From contig JACAEC010000155.1 in assembly GCA_013389055.1 (NCBI GenBank), positions 1 through 58,201 on the forward strand: 58,201 nucleotides of DNA, read 5' to 3'. The notes beneath the pieces were generated by a model that was not told the origin of the DNA, made no database searches, and was given only the letters and a program-made list of their open reading frames with translations. Below, one piece after another: positions 34,518 through 47,121 of this stretch; within the stretch, counting starts at the first letter, position 1; each line of letters opens with the position of its first letter. This DNA comes from Hydrogenophilaceae bacterium (GTDB taxonomy: Bacteria > Pseudomonadota > Gammaproteobacteria > Burkholderiales > Thiobacillaceae). The position numbers and the translations under genes are program-made.

Positions 34518-36167
34518 ATGAACGCTGCTGCCGCACCTGCCAGGGCGCCCACCGTGGGCGCCCTCTTCGCTTCCTGGCGTGCCTCGCCCTGGCTCGCCGC
34601 GCTGCCCATCGCCCTGATCACCGCCATCCCGGTCGCCGTGCTGCTCGGCCACCTGCTGCATCCGGACCAGGCGATCTGGCAGCACCTGTGGCGCTATGTC
34701 CTGCCCGAACTGCTGGTCAACACCGCCTGGCTCACCTTCGGCGTCGGCCTCGGCGTCACCGTGCTCGGTGTCAGCCTGGCCTGGCTCACCGCCGCCTGCG
34801 ACTATCCGGGCCGGCGCTTTTTCGCCTGGGCCCTGCTGCTGCCGCTGGCCCTGCCCGCCTATGTCACCGCCTTCGTCTGGCTCGGCCTGCTCGACTTCAC
34901 CGGGCCGGTCGCGCTCTGGCTGCGCGAGACTTGGGGCATCGCCTGGCTGCCGCCGATCCGCTCGCGCGGTGGCGTCATCCTGGTCATGGTGCTGGCCCTC
35001 TACCCTTACGTCTACCTCACCGCGCGCGCCGCCTTCCAGGGCATGGGCCCGCGGCTGACCGAAGCGGCGCAGTCGCTCGGCGTGCCCCGCTGGCGCGCCT
35101 TCTTCCGCGTGGCCCTACCCATGGCCCGGCCCGGCATCACGGCCGGGCTGATGCTGGCCCTGATGGAGACCCTGGCCGATTTCGGCACGGTCTCGGTGTT
35201 CAACTACAACACCTTCACCACGGCCATCTACAAGGCCTGGTTCTCGCTGTTCTCGCTGCCGGCCGCGGCCCAGCTCGCCGCCATCCTGATCTTCTTCGTC
35301 TTCGTGGTCGCCGTGCTGGAAAACCTGGCGCGCAGCCGGCGCAACTACGCGCTGTCGACCCGCGCCGCGCAAACCCCGGTGCGCATCGCGCTCAAGGGTT
35401 GGGGGGCGTTGTTCGCCTTGCTCTGGTCGGGCCTGGTGTTCGGTCTCGCCTTCGTCATCCCGGTAATTCAGATCGCCGACTGGGCCGCCAGCGTCTACGC
35501 CCAGGACTTCGATGCCCGTTACCTCGGCTTCGCCTGGCATTCCCTCTTGCTGTCCGGACTGGGCGCGCTGCTGGTCGTCGGTCTCGCCCTCGTGCTCAGC
35601 TATGCCCAACGCCTGCAGCCGACCCCGGCCATGCGCCTGACCGCACGCCTGGCCAGCCTGGGCTACGCCCTGCCCGGCACGGTGCTGGCGGTGGGCATCT
35701 TCATCCCCATCGCCTGGCTGGACAACCGCCTGATCGATCTGTTCGGCCTCGACGGCCAGATTCTCGGCGGCACCCTGCTCATCATGCTGCTGGCCTATTG
35801 CGCCCGTTTCCTCGCGGTCGGTTTCGGTCCGCTCGAATCGGGGCTCGGCCGCATCACCCGCTCGGTCGACGAGGCGGCGCAAAGCCTGGGCGTGGTCGGC
35901 GGCCGGCGGCTCGCCCGCATCCATCTGCCCATGCTGCGGGCCAGCCTGCTCACGGCCCTGGCCCTGGCCTTCGTCGACATCATGAAGGAACTGCCCATCA
36001 CCCTGATGACCCGGCCCTTCGGCTGGGACACCCTGGCGGTGCGGGTTTTCGAGATGACCTCCGAAGGCGAATGGGAGCGCGCCGCCCTGCCCGCGGCGGT
36101 CATCGTCCTCGTCGGCCTGCTGCCGACCTATTGGCTGATCAAGCACACCGAACATGCTCACACTTGA
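34518..36167 (+). CDS. fbpB: Ferric iron ABC transporter permease
   Basis: A 549-residue inner-membrane protein with about 12 TM segments, made of two fused permease halves. Each half has an EAA coupling loop: E-A-A-Q-S-L-G-V-P-R-W-R-A near 190 and E-A-A-Q-S-L-G-V-V-G-G-R-R near 450. This double architecture is typical of FbpB/SfuB/HitB ferric permeases. It begins 50 bp after fbpA and overlaps fbpC by 14 bp. Confidence 0.94.
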   Translation: MNAAAAPARAPTVGALFASWRASPWLAALPIALITAIPVAVLLGHLLHPDQAIWQHLWRYVLPELLVNTAWLTFGVGLGVTVLGVSLAWLTAACDYPGRRFFAWALLLPLALPAYVTAFVWLGLLDFTGPVALWLRETWGIAWLPPIRSRGGVILVMVLALYPYVYLTARAAFQGMGPRLTEAAQSLGVPRWRAFFRVALPMARPGITAGLMLALMETLADFGTVSVFNYNTFTTAIYKAWFSLFSLPAAAQLAAILIFFVFVVAVLENLARSRRNYALSTRAAQTPVRIALKGWGALFALLWSGLVFGLAFVIPVIQIADWAASVYAQDFDARYLGFAWHSLLLSGLGALLVVGLALVLSYAQRLQPTPAMRLTARLASLGYALPGTVLAVGIFIPIAWLDNRLIDLFGLDGQILGGTLLIMLLAYCARFLAVGFGPLESGLGRITRSVDEAAQSLGVVGGRRLARIHLPMLRASLLTALALAFVDIMKELPITLMTRPFGWDTLAVRVFEMTSEGEWERAALPAAVIVLVGLLPTYWLIKHTEHAHT

Positions 36168-37227
36168 ACACGTCGCCCAATCCTACGGCGCCAAGCCGGT
36201 CCTCAAGGACGTCAGCTTCAGCCTCAAGGCCGGCCAGATCGGCTGCCTGCTCGGCCCTTCCGGCTGTGGCAAGACCACGGCCCTGCGGCTGATCGCCGGC
36301 TTCGAGCGGCTCTCCAGCGGTGCCATCTACCTGGACGAGCAGGTCATCGCGCGGCCGGGCGTCTGCCTGCCGGCGGAGAAGCGCCGGGTCGGCCTGGTGT
36401 TCCAGGACTACGCCCTGTTCCCGCACCTCACCGTGCAAGCCAACGTCGGCTTCGGCCTATCGCGGCTGGCGCCGGCCGACCGGGACAACCGGATCAGCGA
36501 GATGCTCGACCTGGTCGGCCTCGCCCACGAGGCCGATGCCTATCCCCACCAGCTCTCCGGCGGCCCCCCGCAACGCCTGGGCCTGGGCCCGGCCCGCGCC
36601 CTGGCACCGCGGCCGCGCCTGTTGCTGCTGGACGAGCCCTTCTCCAACCTCGCCGTCGATCTGCGGGAAAAGCTCTCGCTGGAAGTGCGCGACATCCTCA
36701 AGCACGAGGCGATCACCGCGCTGCTGGTGACCCATGATCAGCACGAGGCCTTCGCCATGGCCGACGTGGTCGGGGTGATGAACGATGGCCTGATCCAGCA
36801 ATGGGCGCCGCCCTACACCCTGTATCACGAGCCGGCCAACCGCTTCGTCGCCGACTTCATCGGTCAGGGTGTCTTCCTGCCCGGCGAGGTGCTCAGCGAC
36901 AAGCAGGTGGAAACCGAACTCGGCGTGCTCGACGGCCGCATCCCCGGCGACTGCGCCGGCGCCGGCGGCTGTGCCGTCTGCGGCAAAGGCTGCAAGGTCG
37001 ACGTGCTGATCCGGCCGGACGACATCCTCCACGACGACGACAGCCCGATGTTGGCCGAGGTCGAGCGCAAGGCCTTCCGCGGCGCCGAGTTCCTCTATAC
37101 CCTGCGCCTGCCTTCCGGCGGCCGCGTGCTCACCCTGGTGCCCTCCCACCACAACCACGCCATCGGCGAAAAGATCGGCATCCGGCTCGACATCGACCAC
37201 GTGGTCGCCTTCCGCAACCAAGTGTAA
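36154..37227 (+). CDS. fbpC: Ferric iron ABC transporter ATPase with unusual signature and D-loop
   Basis: A 357-residue ATPase: Walker A G-P-S-G-C-G-K-T-T (34-42), Q-loop F-Q-D-Y, Walker B L-L-L-L-D-E (156-161), H-loop H194, and a C-terminal TOBE-like regulatory domain. Two core motifs are odd: the signature reads L-S-G-G-P-P-Q-R-L-G-L-G-P-A-R-A-L-A-P where the family has L-S-G-G-Q-Q-Q-R-V-A-L-A-R-A-L, with two extra residues, and the D-loop reads S-N-L-A (167) rather than S-N-L-D. The regulatory domain also has four Cys (267, 273, 276, 280). The gene is full length and in frame. Either activity is impaired or the base calls in this GC-rich spot are wrong. Confidence 0.9.
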   Translation: MLTLEHVAQSYGAKPVLKDVSFSLKAGQIGCLLGPSGCGKTTALRLIAGFERLSSGAIYLDEQVIARPGVCLPAEKRRVGLVFQDYALFPHLTVQANVGFGLSRLAPADRDNRISEMLDLVGLAHEADAYPHQLSGGPPQRLGLGPARALAPRPRLLLLDEPFSNLAVDLREKLSLEVRDILKHEAITALLVTHDQHEAFAMADVVGVMNDGLIQQWAPPYTLYHEPANRFVADFIGQGVFLPGEVLSDKQVETELGVLDGRIPGDCAGAGGCAVCGKGCKVDVLIRPDDILHDDDSPMLAEVERKAFRGAEFLYTLRLPSGGRVLTLVPSHHNHAIGEKIGIRLDIDHVVAFRNQV

Positions 37228-37261
37228 ACAAGCGGTCGACCGGGCCGGCTATGATGAAGGC

Positions 37262-38809
37262 GTGGAAACCCCTGCCCTGATCGCCGCCCTGCTCAAACCC
37301 GACGCCTACCCGCACGCGGTGGGCGCGGTGCGCCTGATCGAAACCCACATCTCCTGGGTGCTGATCGCCGGCGACTTCGCCTACAAGCTGAAAAAACCGC
37401 TCGACCTCGGCTTTCTCGACTTCAGCACGCTGGAAAAACGCCGGCATTTTTGCGACGAGGAGATTCGGCTCAACCGCAGGTTGGCACCGGAGATCTATCT
37501 CGACGTGGTCGCTGTCACCGGCAGCGAGTCGGCGCCCCGGATCGACGGCGACGGCCCGGTGCTGGACTGGGCCGTGCGCATGCGCGCCTTCCCGCCCGAC
37601 GCCACGCTCGACTGGGCGACCGAACTCACGACAGATCAGATCGACGCCATCGCCGATGCCCTCGCCCGCTTCCATCGCGACCTGCCCCCGGCGCCGGCAG
37701 CCAGCACTTACGGCGGAACGTCGGCTGTGTTGCAACCGGCCCTGGAAAACTTCGCGCAGATTCGCGCGCTGTCGCCAACGCTGGCGACCCGTACCATCCT
37801 GGATCGCCTGGATGCCTGGACCCGGCAAGAAGGCGAACGCCTGGCGCCGGCCTTCGCCGAACGCCGAGACACGGGATTCATCCGCGAATGCCATGGCGAC
37901 CTGCATCTGGGCAACATCGCCTGGGTGGCCGATGCGCCCTTGATCTTCGATTGCATCGAGTTCAATCCCGCCCTGCGCTGGATCGACGTGTTGAGCGAGC
38001 TCGCCTTCCTGTTCATGGACCTGGTGCATCGCGAACGCACCGACCTCGCCTGGCGCCTGCTCAACCGCTATCTCGAACACACCGGCGATTACGCCGGCCT
38101 GCCGGTGTTTCGCTTCTACCTGGTCTATCGCGCCATGGTCCGGGCCAAGGTGGCGGCCATTCGCGCGCACCAACAGCCAAACGCAGGCGACAGCGAGCTG
38201 CTGGGTTACCTGGCGTTGGCCGAGCGCCTAAGCCGGCCCCTGCCAGCCGCCCTCATGCTCATGCACGGCGTCTCCGGTTCCGGCAAAACCTGGCTGGCTC
38301 AGCAAGTGCTCGAACGGCTCGGCGCCGTGCGCCTGCGCTCGGACGTCGAGCGCAAGCGTCTGTTCGGCCTCACCGCCCTGGAGGACAGCCGTCGCATCGA
38401 GGGCGGCATCTACACCGAAGCGGCCAGCGCCCGCACCTTCCAACGCCTGCTCGACCTCGCCCACCAGCTCTTGCTGGCCGGCTATGCCGTCATCGTCGAT
38501 GCCACCTTTCTCAAGCAGGCCCACCGCGCCCCCTTCGTGCAGTTGGCCGGGGAATTGCAGGTGCCATTGCGGATCCTGTCCTTGCAGGCGGATGCGACCC
38601 TGTTGCGGCAGCGGGTGCGACAACGCCTGGCCGAGGCCCACGACGCCTCGGAGGCCGATCTCACCGTGCTGGAAATGCAACTCCAGGGCATCGAGCCCTT
38701 CACCGAGGCGGAATCGAAGCAGGTTGTAGTGTTTCGTGCCGACGAGTCAGCCGAGTGGCTCCGGCGCATCCCCGGATTGCTCGAGGGCATGCCTGAAACG
38801 GCTTTTTAA
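37262..38809 (+). CDS. Two-domain protein: APH-like phosphotransferase plus P-loop kinase
   Basis: A 515-residue cytosolic protein. The N-terminal half (about 1-320) is aminoglycoside-phosphotransferase-like, with catalytic C-H-G-D-L-H-L-G-N at 210-218 and metal-binding I-F-D-C-I-E-F-N at 228-235. The C-terminal half is a gluconate/shikimate-kinase-like P-loop domain, Walker A G-V-S-G-S-G-K-T at 336-343. The start codon is GTG at 37262. It follows fbpC by 34 bp and is probably in the same operon. Such fusions are widespread in proteobacteria without a known substrate; antibiotic resistance is not implied. Confidence 0.85.
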   Translation: METPALIAALLKPDAYPHAVGAVRLIETHISWVLIAGDFAYKLKKPLDLGFLDFSTLEKRRHFCDEEIRLNRRLAPEIYLDVVAVTGSESAPRIDGDGPVLDWAVRMRAFPPDATLDWATELTTDQIDAIADALARFHRDLPPAPAASTYGGTSAVLQPALENFAQIRALSPTLATRTILDRLDAWTRQEGERLAPAFAERRDTGFIRECHGDLHLGNIAWVADAPLIFDCIEFNPALRWIDVLSELAFLFMDLVHRERTDLAWRLLNRYLEHTGDYAGLPVFRFYLVYRAMVRAKVAAIRAHQQPNAGDSELLGYLALAERLSRPLPAALMLMHGVSGSGKTWLAQQVLERLGAVRLRSDVERKRLFGLTALEDSRRIEGGIYTEAASARTFQRLLDLAHQLLLAGYAVIVDATFLKQAHRAPFVQLAGELQVPLRILSLQADATLLRQRVRQRLAEAHDASEADLTVLEMQLQGIEPFTEAESKQVVVFRADESAEWLRRIPGLLEGMPETAF

Positions 38810-38842
38810 AAAGACCTGTACATCCGCTGATGTTTTTAGTAG

Positions 38843-38861
38843 CATGAGAATCATTCTCATA
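38843..38861 (+). promoter_or_regulatory. Fur box upstream of feoAB
   Basis: ATGAGAATCATTCTCAT (38844-38860) is a palindrome perfect in both 8-nt arms around one central base, a strong Fur site. It ends 15 bp before the feoA start, so Fur would block transcription of feoAB under iron sufficiency. Confidence 0.85.
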
Positions 38862-38875
38862 CTTGGTGGTCGGCG

Positions 38876-39106
38876 ATGACACCCCTGGACCAACTGAAAC
38901 CCAGCATGCGCGGCACGATTCAGCAGCTCCATGTCAGCAAGGATCTGTCCCGGCGTATGGCCGGCCTGGGCCTCAGGCCGGGCAGCACCGTCGAAGTGAT
39001 CCGGATCGGTCCGCTCAACGGCCCCATGCAGGTCCGCATCGGCCGCACCGATCTCATGCTGCGCCGCAGCGAAGCCGCCCAGATCTCCATCTGCCTCTTG
39101 GTATGA
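38876..39106 (+). CDS. feoA: Ferrous iron transport protein A
   Basis: Small cytosolic SH3-like partner of FeoB. The 76-residue protein has R-R-M-A-G-L-G-L-R-P-G-S-T-V-E-V and G-P-M-Q-V-R-I-G, the standard FeoA pattern. It has a Fur box upstream and overlaps feoB by 4 bp (ATGA), so the two are translationally coupled. Confidence 0.95.
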   Translation: MTPLDQLKPSMRGTIQQLHVSKDLSRRMAGLGLRPGSTVEVIRIGPLNGPMQVRIGRTDLMLRRSEAAQISICLLV

Positions 39107-40887
39107 AACGTATCGCCCTGTTGGGCATGCCCAACACGGGCAAGTCCACCTTCTTCAATCGACTCACCGGTGCCGGCGCCCGCATCGGCAACTGGCCCGG
39201 CATCACCGTCGACCTGCTCTCGGCCAAGATCCTCCTGGGCGATGCCATGGTCGAAGTGGTCGACCTGCCCGGCATCTACAACATCCACGGCTTTTCCGAG
39301 GACGAACTGGTGGTGCGCCGGTTTCTGGAGAGCCAGCCGGTCAACCTGTTCGTCGTGGTCCTCAACGCCAGCCAACTCGATCGCCAACTCGCGCTACCTC
39401 TGCAATTGAAGACATTGGGATTACCCATGGTGGTGCTGCTCAACATGGCGGACGAGGCGAAAAAACTCGGCATCCGCATCGACGCCGAGCGGCTGTCGCA
39501 GACCTTGGGGGCGCCGGTCCGCCTGCTCTCCGCCAAATTCGGCAGCGGCTTCGAGGTGGCCAAGCAGGCCCTGGTCGAGCAGCTCCAGCAGCACCCCAAG
39601 CTGCAGCACGCCGACAAGGCGGCGTTCGAGCAGGACGATTCCATCGAGCATGAACTGGAAGCGCTGGTCAGCCAGAGCGTCAGCAGCCCGATCCAGATCC
39701 CGACCACGATTACCGACCGCATCGACCGGCTGATGCTGCACCCCTGGCTGGGCCTGCCGCTGTTCTTCGCCGTCATGTTCCTCGCCTTCCAGGCCATCTA
39801 CAGCCTCGGCACCCCGCTGCAGGACGGCCTCGACTGGCTGCTCGGCACCTTCAAGGACGCCTGGCTGCTGCCGGCCGTCGAGGGCTGGCCGGCCGGCATC
39901 CGCAGCTTCCTGGTCGAAGGCCTGTACGACGGCCTGGGCACGGTCGCCAGCTTCCTGCCCATCATCATCATCTTCTTCATCGTCATGGCCGTGGTGGAAG
40001 ACAGCGGCTATCTGTCGCGCGCCGCCTTCCTGATGGACGCCCTGATGCACCGGCTGGGCCTCGACGGCCGCGCCTTCGTCATGCAGTTGATGGGCTTCGG
40101 CTGCAATGTTCCCGCCATCCTCGGCACGCGGGTGATGCGCTCGTCAGGCCTGCGCCGGCTGACCATGCTGGTGATCCCGCTCTCGCTCTGCTCCGCGCGC
40201 TTGCAAGTCTTCCTGTTCTTCATCAGCGCCATCTTCGCGCCCAGCGCTGCGCCGCTGGTCCTGTTCTCGCTCTACCTGATGAGCTTCCTGCTGGTCTTCC
40301 TCACCGCCCTGATCTGGCGCGGCCGCTATCAAAGCCGCGAGCCCTTGATGCTGGAATTGCCGCCCTACCGCCTGCCCACGCCCCGCTTCCTGCTGCTCGA
40401 GGGCTGGCGCAGCGCCGGCCAGTTCCTCAGGGCGGCCAGCGGCTTCATCGTCGTCGGCGTCGTCCTGGTCTGGTTCCTCACCCATTACCCCTTCGATGCC
40501 CTGCCGGCCAGCGCCGACACTCTGGCCGGCCGCCTGGCCGACCTGGCCGCGCCGGTGCTGGCCCCGCTCGGCCTCGACAGCCTGCTCTCCATCGCCCTGA
40601 TCTTCGGCTTCGTCGCCAAGGAAATCGTGATCGGCGCGCTGGCCGTGATCTACGGATTGGGTGGCGACGATCTGACCAGGCTGCTGGCGCAGAAGCTGGA
40701 TTGGGTACAGGCCTACAGCTTCATGCTGTTCACCCTGATCTACACGCCCTGCCTGGCCACCCTGTCGACCATCCGTCAGGAATCGAAGAGCTGGCGCTTC
40801 ACCCTGCTGGCTACGGCTTGGCCACTGGCCCTGGCCTGGGTGGTGAGCTTCCTGTTCTATCAAGGCGCGCGCGCCCTCGGCTTCTAA
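39103..40887 (+). CDS. feoB: Ferrous iron transporter B
   Basis: GTP-driven Fe(II) importer. The 594-residue protein has an N-terminal G domain (G1 G-M-P-N-T-G-K-S at 8-15, G3 D-L-P-G-I-Y, G4 N-M-A-D) and a membrane domain with G-F-G-C-N-V-P-A and, later, the second gate region. It is shorter than the enteric FeoB (about 770) and lacks FeoC nearby. The start at 39103 overlaps feoA; the longer open frame upstream is rejected. Confidence 0.95.
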   Translation: MKRIALLGMPNTGKSTFFNRLTGAGARIGNWPGITVDLLSAKILLGDAMVEVVDLPGIYNIHGFSEDELVVRRFLESQPVNLFVVVLNASQLDRQLALPLQLKTLGLPMVVLLNMADEAKKLGIRIDAERLSQTLGAPVRLLSAKFGSGFEVAKQALVEQLQQHPKLQHADKAAFEQDDSIEHELEALVSQSVSSPIQIPTTITDRIDRLMLHPWLGLPLFFAVMFLAFQAIYSLGTPLQDGLDWLLGTFKDAWLLPAVEGWPAGIRSFLVEGLYDGLGTVASFLPIIIIFFIVMAVVEDSGYLSRAAFLMDALMHRLGLDGRAFVMQLMGFGCNVPAILGTRVMRSSGLRRLTMLVIPLSLCSARLQVFLFFISAIFAPSAAPLVLFSLYLMSFLLVFLTALIWRGRYQSREPLMLELPPYRLPTPRFLLLEGWRSAGQFLRAASGFIVVGVVLVWFLTHYPFDALPASADTLAGRLADLAAPVLAPLGLDSLLSIALIFGFVAKEIVIGALAVIYGLGGDDLTRLLAQKLDWVQAYSFMLFTLIYTPCLATLSTIRQESKSWRFTLLATAWPLALAWVVSFLFYQGARALGF

Positions 40888-40941
40888 GAGCCTATTTCAG
40901 TAGGGAACATACCCCGCGCCGGGCTGCGCTAAACTGCGCGC

Positions 40942-44951
<4,010 letters not shown>

Positions 44952-44970
44952 GCCAGCAGGACGTGCCGAA

Positions 44971-46359
44971 TCAGTCCCGGTAGGCCGGCTCGTACTTCAG
45001 CAGGATGTCATAGTAGATACGCACGTTTTCCGTGAGATGGCGGGCCTCGCCGCCGCGCGCGTAGCCGAATTTGAGCTGGTCCTGATAGGCCGACTGGGCC
45101 AATAGCGGCAAGACATCCTTCACATCCTTCCAGGCATCCGGGTTCTTGCCCAGGCTGGCGGTCAGGCGGCGGGCGTCCTCCAGGTGGGCCATGCCCACGT
45201 TGTACGCCGCCAGTGCCAGCCAAGTCCGATCCGGCTCGGCAATCCGCACCGGCAGGCCCTCTTTGAGCGTCAGCACATATTTGGCGCCACCTAGAATGCT
45301 CTCCAAAGGGTCCAGGCGGTTCTTCACGCCTAGGCGGTCGGCCGTCTCGGCGGTGAGCATCATCATGCCGCGCACGCCGGTAGGCGAGGTGGCATTCGGG
45401 TCCCAGTGCGATTCCTGATAGGCCAGTGCCGCGAGAAAGCGCCAGTCGATGCCGGTAGCGATCTGGGCCCGATAGAAGTGCGGCTTGTAGCGGCTGAGCA
45501 GACTGGTGCGGCGTTCCAGGATGCCGCGGACATCGGCCTCCTCCAAACGCGCGATATGGCCGAAATAGCGCTCCTGCAACTGCTTGAGATCACCGCTCTT
45601 TTTCACCGCGGCAAAAAAATCGGCCAGCTTTTCCGCGAACGCCTGCGGCGTGTTTTTCGGCATCATCCAGACCAGCGAGCGCGGTTTGCCCAACTCCAGC
45701 GCCACACCGATATCCGGGTAGAAGTGACGGGCGATGCTGAAGGCCGTCGAGTCGGCCACCGTGCAGTCGGACAAGCCGCTCTGCACCCGTTCGAGCAATT
45801 CATCCTCGCCGGCCGCCTCGATTTCCGACCATTTGATGGTGGGATGGCGCAGCCGCAGCCACCACAAGGCATCGACGTGGCTGCTGTTGGCCACCACCTC
45901 AATCCGCTTGCCGGCCAGATCCTTGGGCCGCTTGGGTAGGTCCTTTTCGCTGCGACAGATGAGCTGTTCGGTGACCTCCGCATATTTCGGACCCAATGTG
46001 TACTTGAGGTCGCGGGCGGGTGTGGCGGACAGGCCGGCGGCGGCGATGTGGGCGGTGCCGTTGTCGATGCGCTCGAACAACTCATCCAGGCTGTTGACCG
46101 GCTCGACCCGGAGCTGCCAGCCATTGGCCTCGGCGAAGCGACTGAGCAGATCGTACTCGAAACCGGTGGGCTGGCCGGAAGGGCTGATGTAATAGGTGGC
46201 GGGGCTGCCCCGGGTGACCACCACCAGGGTGCCGCTCTGCTCGGGGCTCTCGATAGGCTTGGGCCCGCAGGCCGCCAACTGCAATACCAGCAGCGCCGCA
46301 CCGATGCTGCGCAGCAGGCTCGAGATGCCGGGCTTCTGGCTTCCTGATTGATTCATCAC
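44971..46359 (-). CDS. mltF: Membrane-bound lytic murein transglycosylase F
   Basis: A 462-residue lipoprotein: signal with lipobox L-A-A-C31, an SBP_bac_3 domain (about 44-270: L-V-V-V-T-R-G-S-P-A-T-Y-Y) and a C-terminal SLT domain with catalytic Glu316 in Y-Q-E-S-H-W, followed by S-P-T-G-V-R-G-M-M-M-L-T and A-A-Y-N-V-G. This two-domain build defines MltF. It converges with serS, 19 bp apart. Confidence 0.95.
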   Translation of the reverse strand: MMNQSGSQKPGISSLLRSIGAALLVLQLAACGPKPIESPEQSGTLVVVTRGSPATYYISPSGQPTGFEYDLLSRFAEANGWQLRVEPVNSLDELFERIDNGTAHIAAAGLSATPARDLKYTLGPKYAEVTEQLICRSEKDLPKRPKDLAGKRIEVVANSSHVDALWWLRLRHPTIKWSEIEAAGEDELLERVQSGLSDCTVADSTAFSIARHFYPDIGVALELGKPRSLVWMMPKNTPQAFAEKLADFFAAVKKSGDLKQLQERYFGHIARLEEADVRGILERRTSLLSRYKPHFYRAQIATGIDWRFLAALAYQESHWDPNATSPTGVRGMMMLTAETADRLGVKNRLDPLESILGGAKYVLTLKEGLPVRIAEPDRTWLALAAYNVGMAHLEDARRLTASLGKNPDAWKDVKDVLPLLAQSAYQDQLKFGYARGGEARHLTENVRIYYDILLKYEPAYRD

Positions 46360-46472
46360 AGTCAGAACACCGCCTTTCGGATTTGCACCGAGCGGCCAAG
46401 GTCAAACAAAGGCGGCCGGTGCAAGATTATAGGCGGGAACCCCGCACCCGAAAACCTGGCCCGCAGGCCGTG

Positions 46473-47087
46473 TCAGTGCGGCTTGAGATAAGGACCGGGC
46501 TGCATCGGCAAGCGGCCGAAACAGGCCTGGTACTCCGGTGTCGCCCGCAATTTCGGGCCGACATCGATCGATTCCAACTGCATTTTTATTTTCTGGCCGT
46601 TCAGCCTGCCGACACAGGACTCGTAGTCGATCTCACCCGAGCCATCGAACTGTCTGAATGCGTGCAGTTCTCCCGGATAATCGTGCAGATTGATGTAGGT
46701 GCGCACCGGACGCTCCAACTGCCAAGGCAAGGTCAGCGCCGCATAATCACGAATCACCCGGCCGGCCGCATCATGGATATAGACCTCGACTTCGTAATGC
46801 CGATATGGCCAGCCGGGCGACCGGCGGATATGGCTGATCAGGCGGCCGCTGGCCGGGTCGTAATAATCGAGATCCTGATACGAGAAGCCCTTGGCCGCCT
46901 CGCCCTTGAACGACAACACCTCGCCCTGCTCGACGCGAAGCGGTTTGCCCTCGGTCAACTTTTCATGCAGCGCGATCAAGTCGCTGCGGAAATCCGCCCA
47001 GGCATCCCCCGCCCGGGCTGCCGACACTCCGAACCCGCACAAGGCTACCAACACCACATGAACCAATCCACTCGCGCAAGCCTGCAT
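46473..47087 (-). CDS. Secreted protein of unknown function
   Basis: A 204-residue exported protein with a signal peptide (about 1-25, cleavage near A25-G26). Mature sequence includes Y-Q-D-L-D-Y-Y-D-P-A-S-G-R-L, Y-R-H-Y-E-V-E-V-Y-I-H-D and R-V-I-R-D-Y-A-A-L-T-L-P, which looks beta-rich; two Cys could form a disulphide. GGAGG precedes the ATG at 47087 (spacing about 4), which decides the start. The TPR gene ends 34 bp upstream on the same strand, so the two are likely an operon. I do not recognise a family. Confidence 0.7.
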   Translation of the reverse strand: MQACASGLVHVVLVALCGFGVSAARAGDAWADFRSDLIALHEKLTEGKPLRVEQGEVLSFKGEAAKGFSYQDLDYYDPASGRLISHIRRSPGWPYRHYEVEVYIHDAAGRVIRDYAALTLPWQLERPVRTYINLHDYPGELHAFRQFDGSGEIDYESCVGRLNGQKIKMQLESIDVGPKLRATPEYQACFGRLPMQPGPYLKPH

Positions 47088-47121
47088 TTTTCCTCCCTCT
47101 GTCTTCATTTCGGCAATCCCA

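Noticed and set aside
37262-38809. Aminoglycoside resistance gene
   Set aside because: Only the fold is shared. The P-loop kinase fusion and chromosomal iron context point to a housekeeping role.
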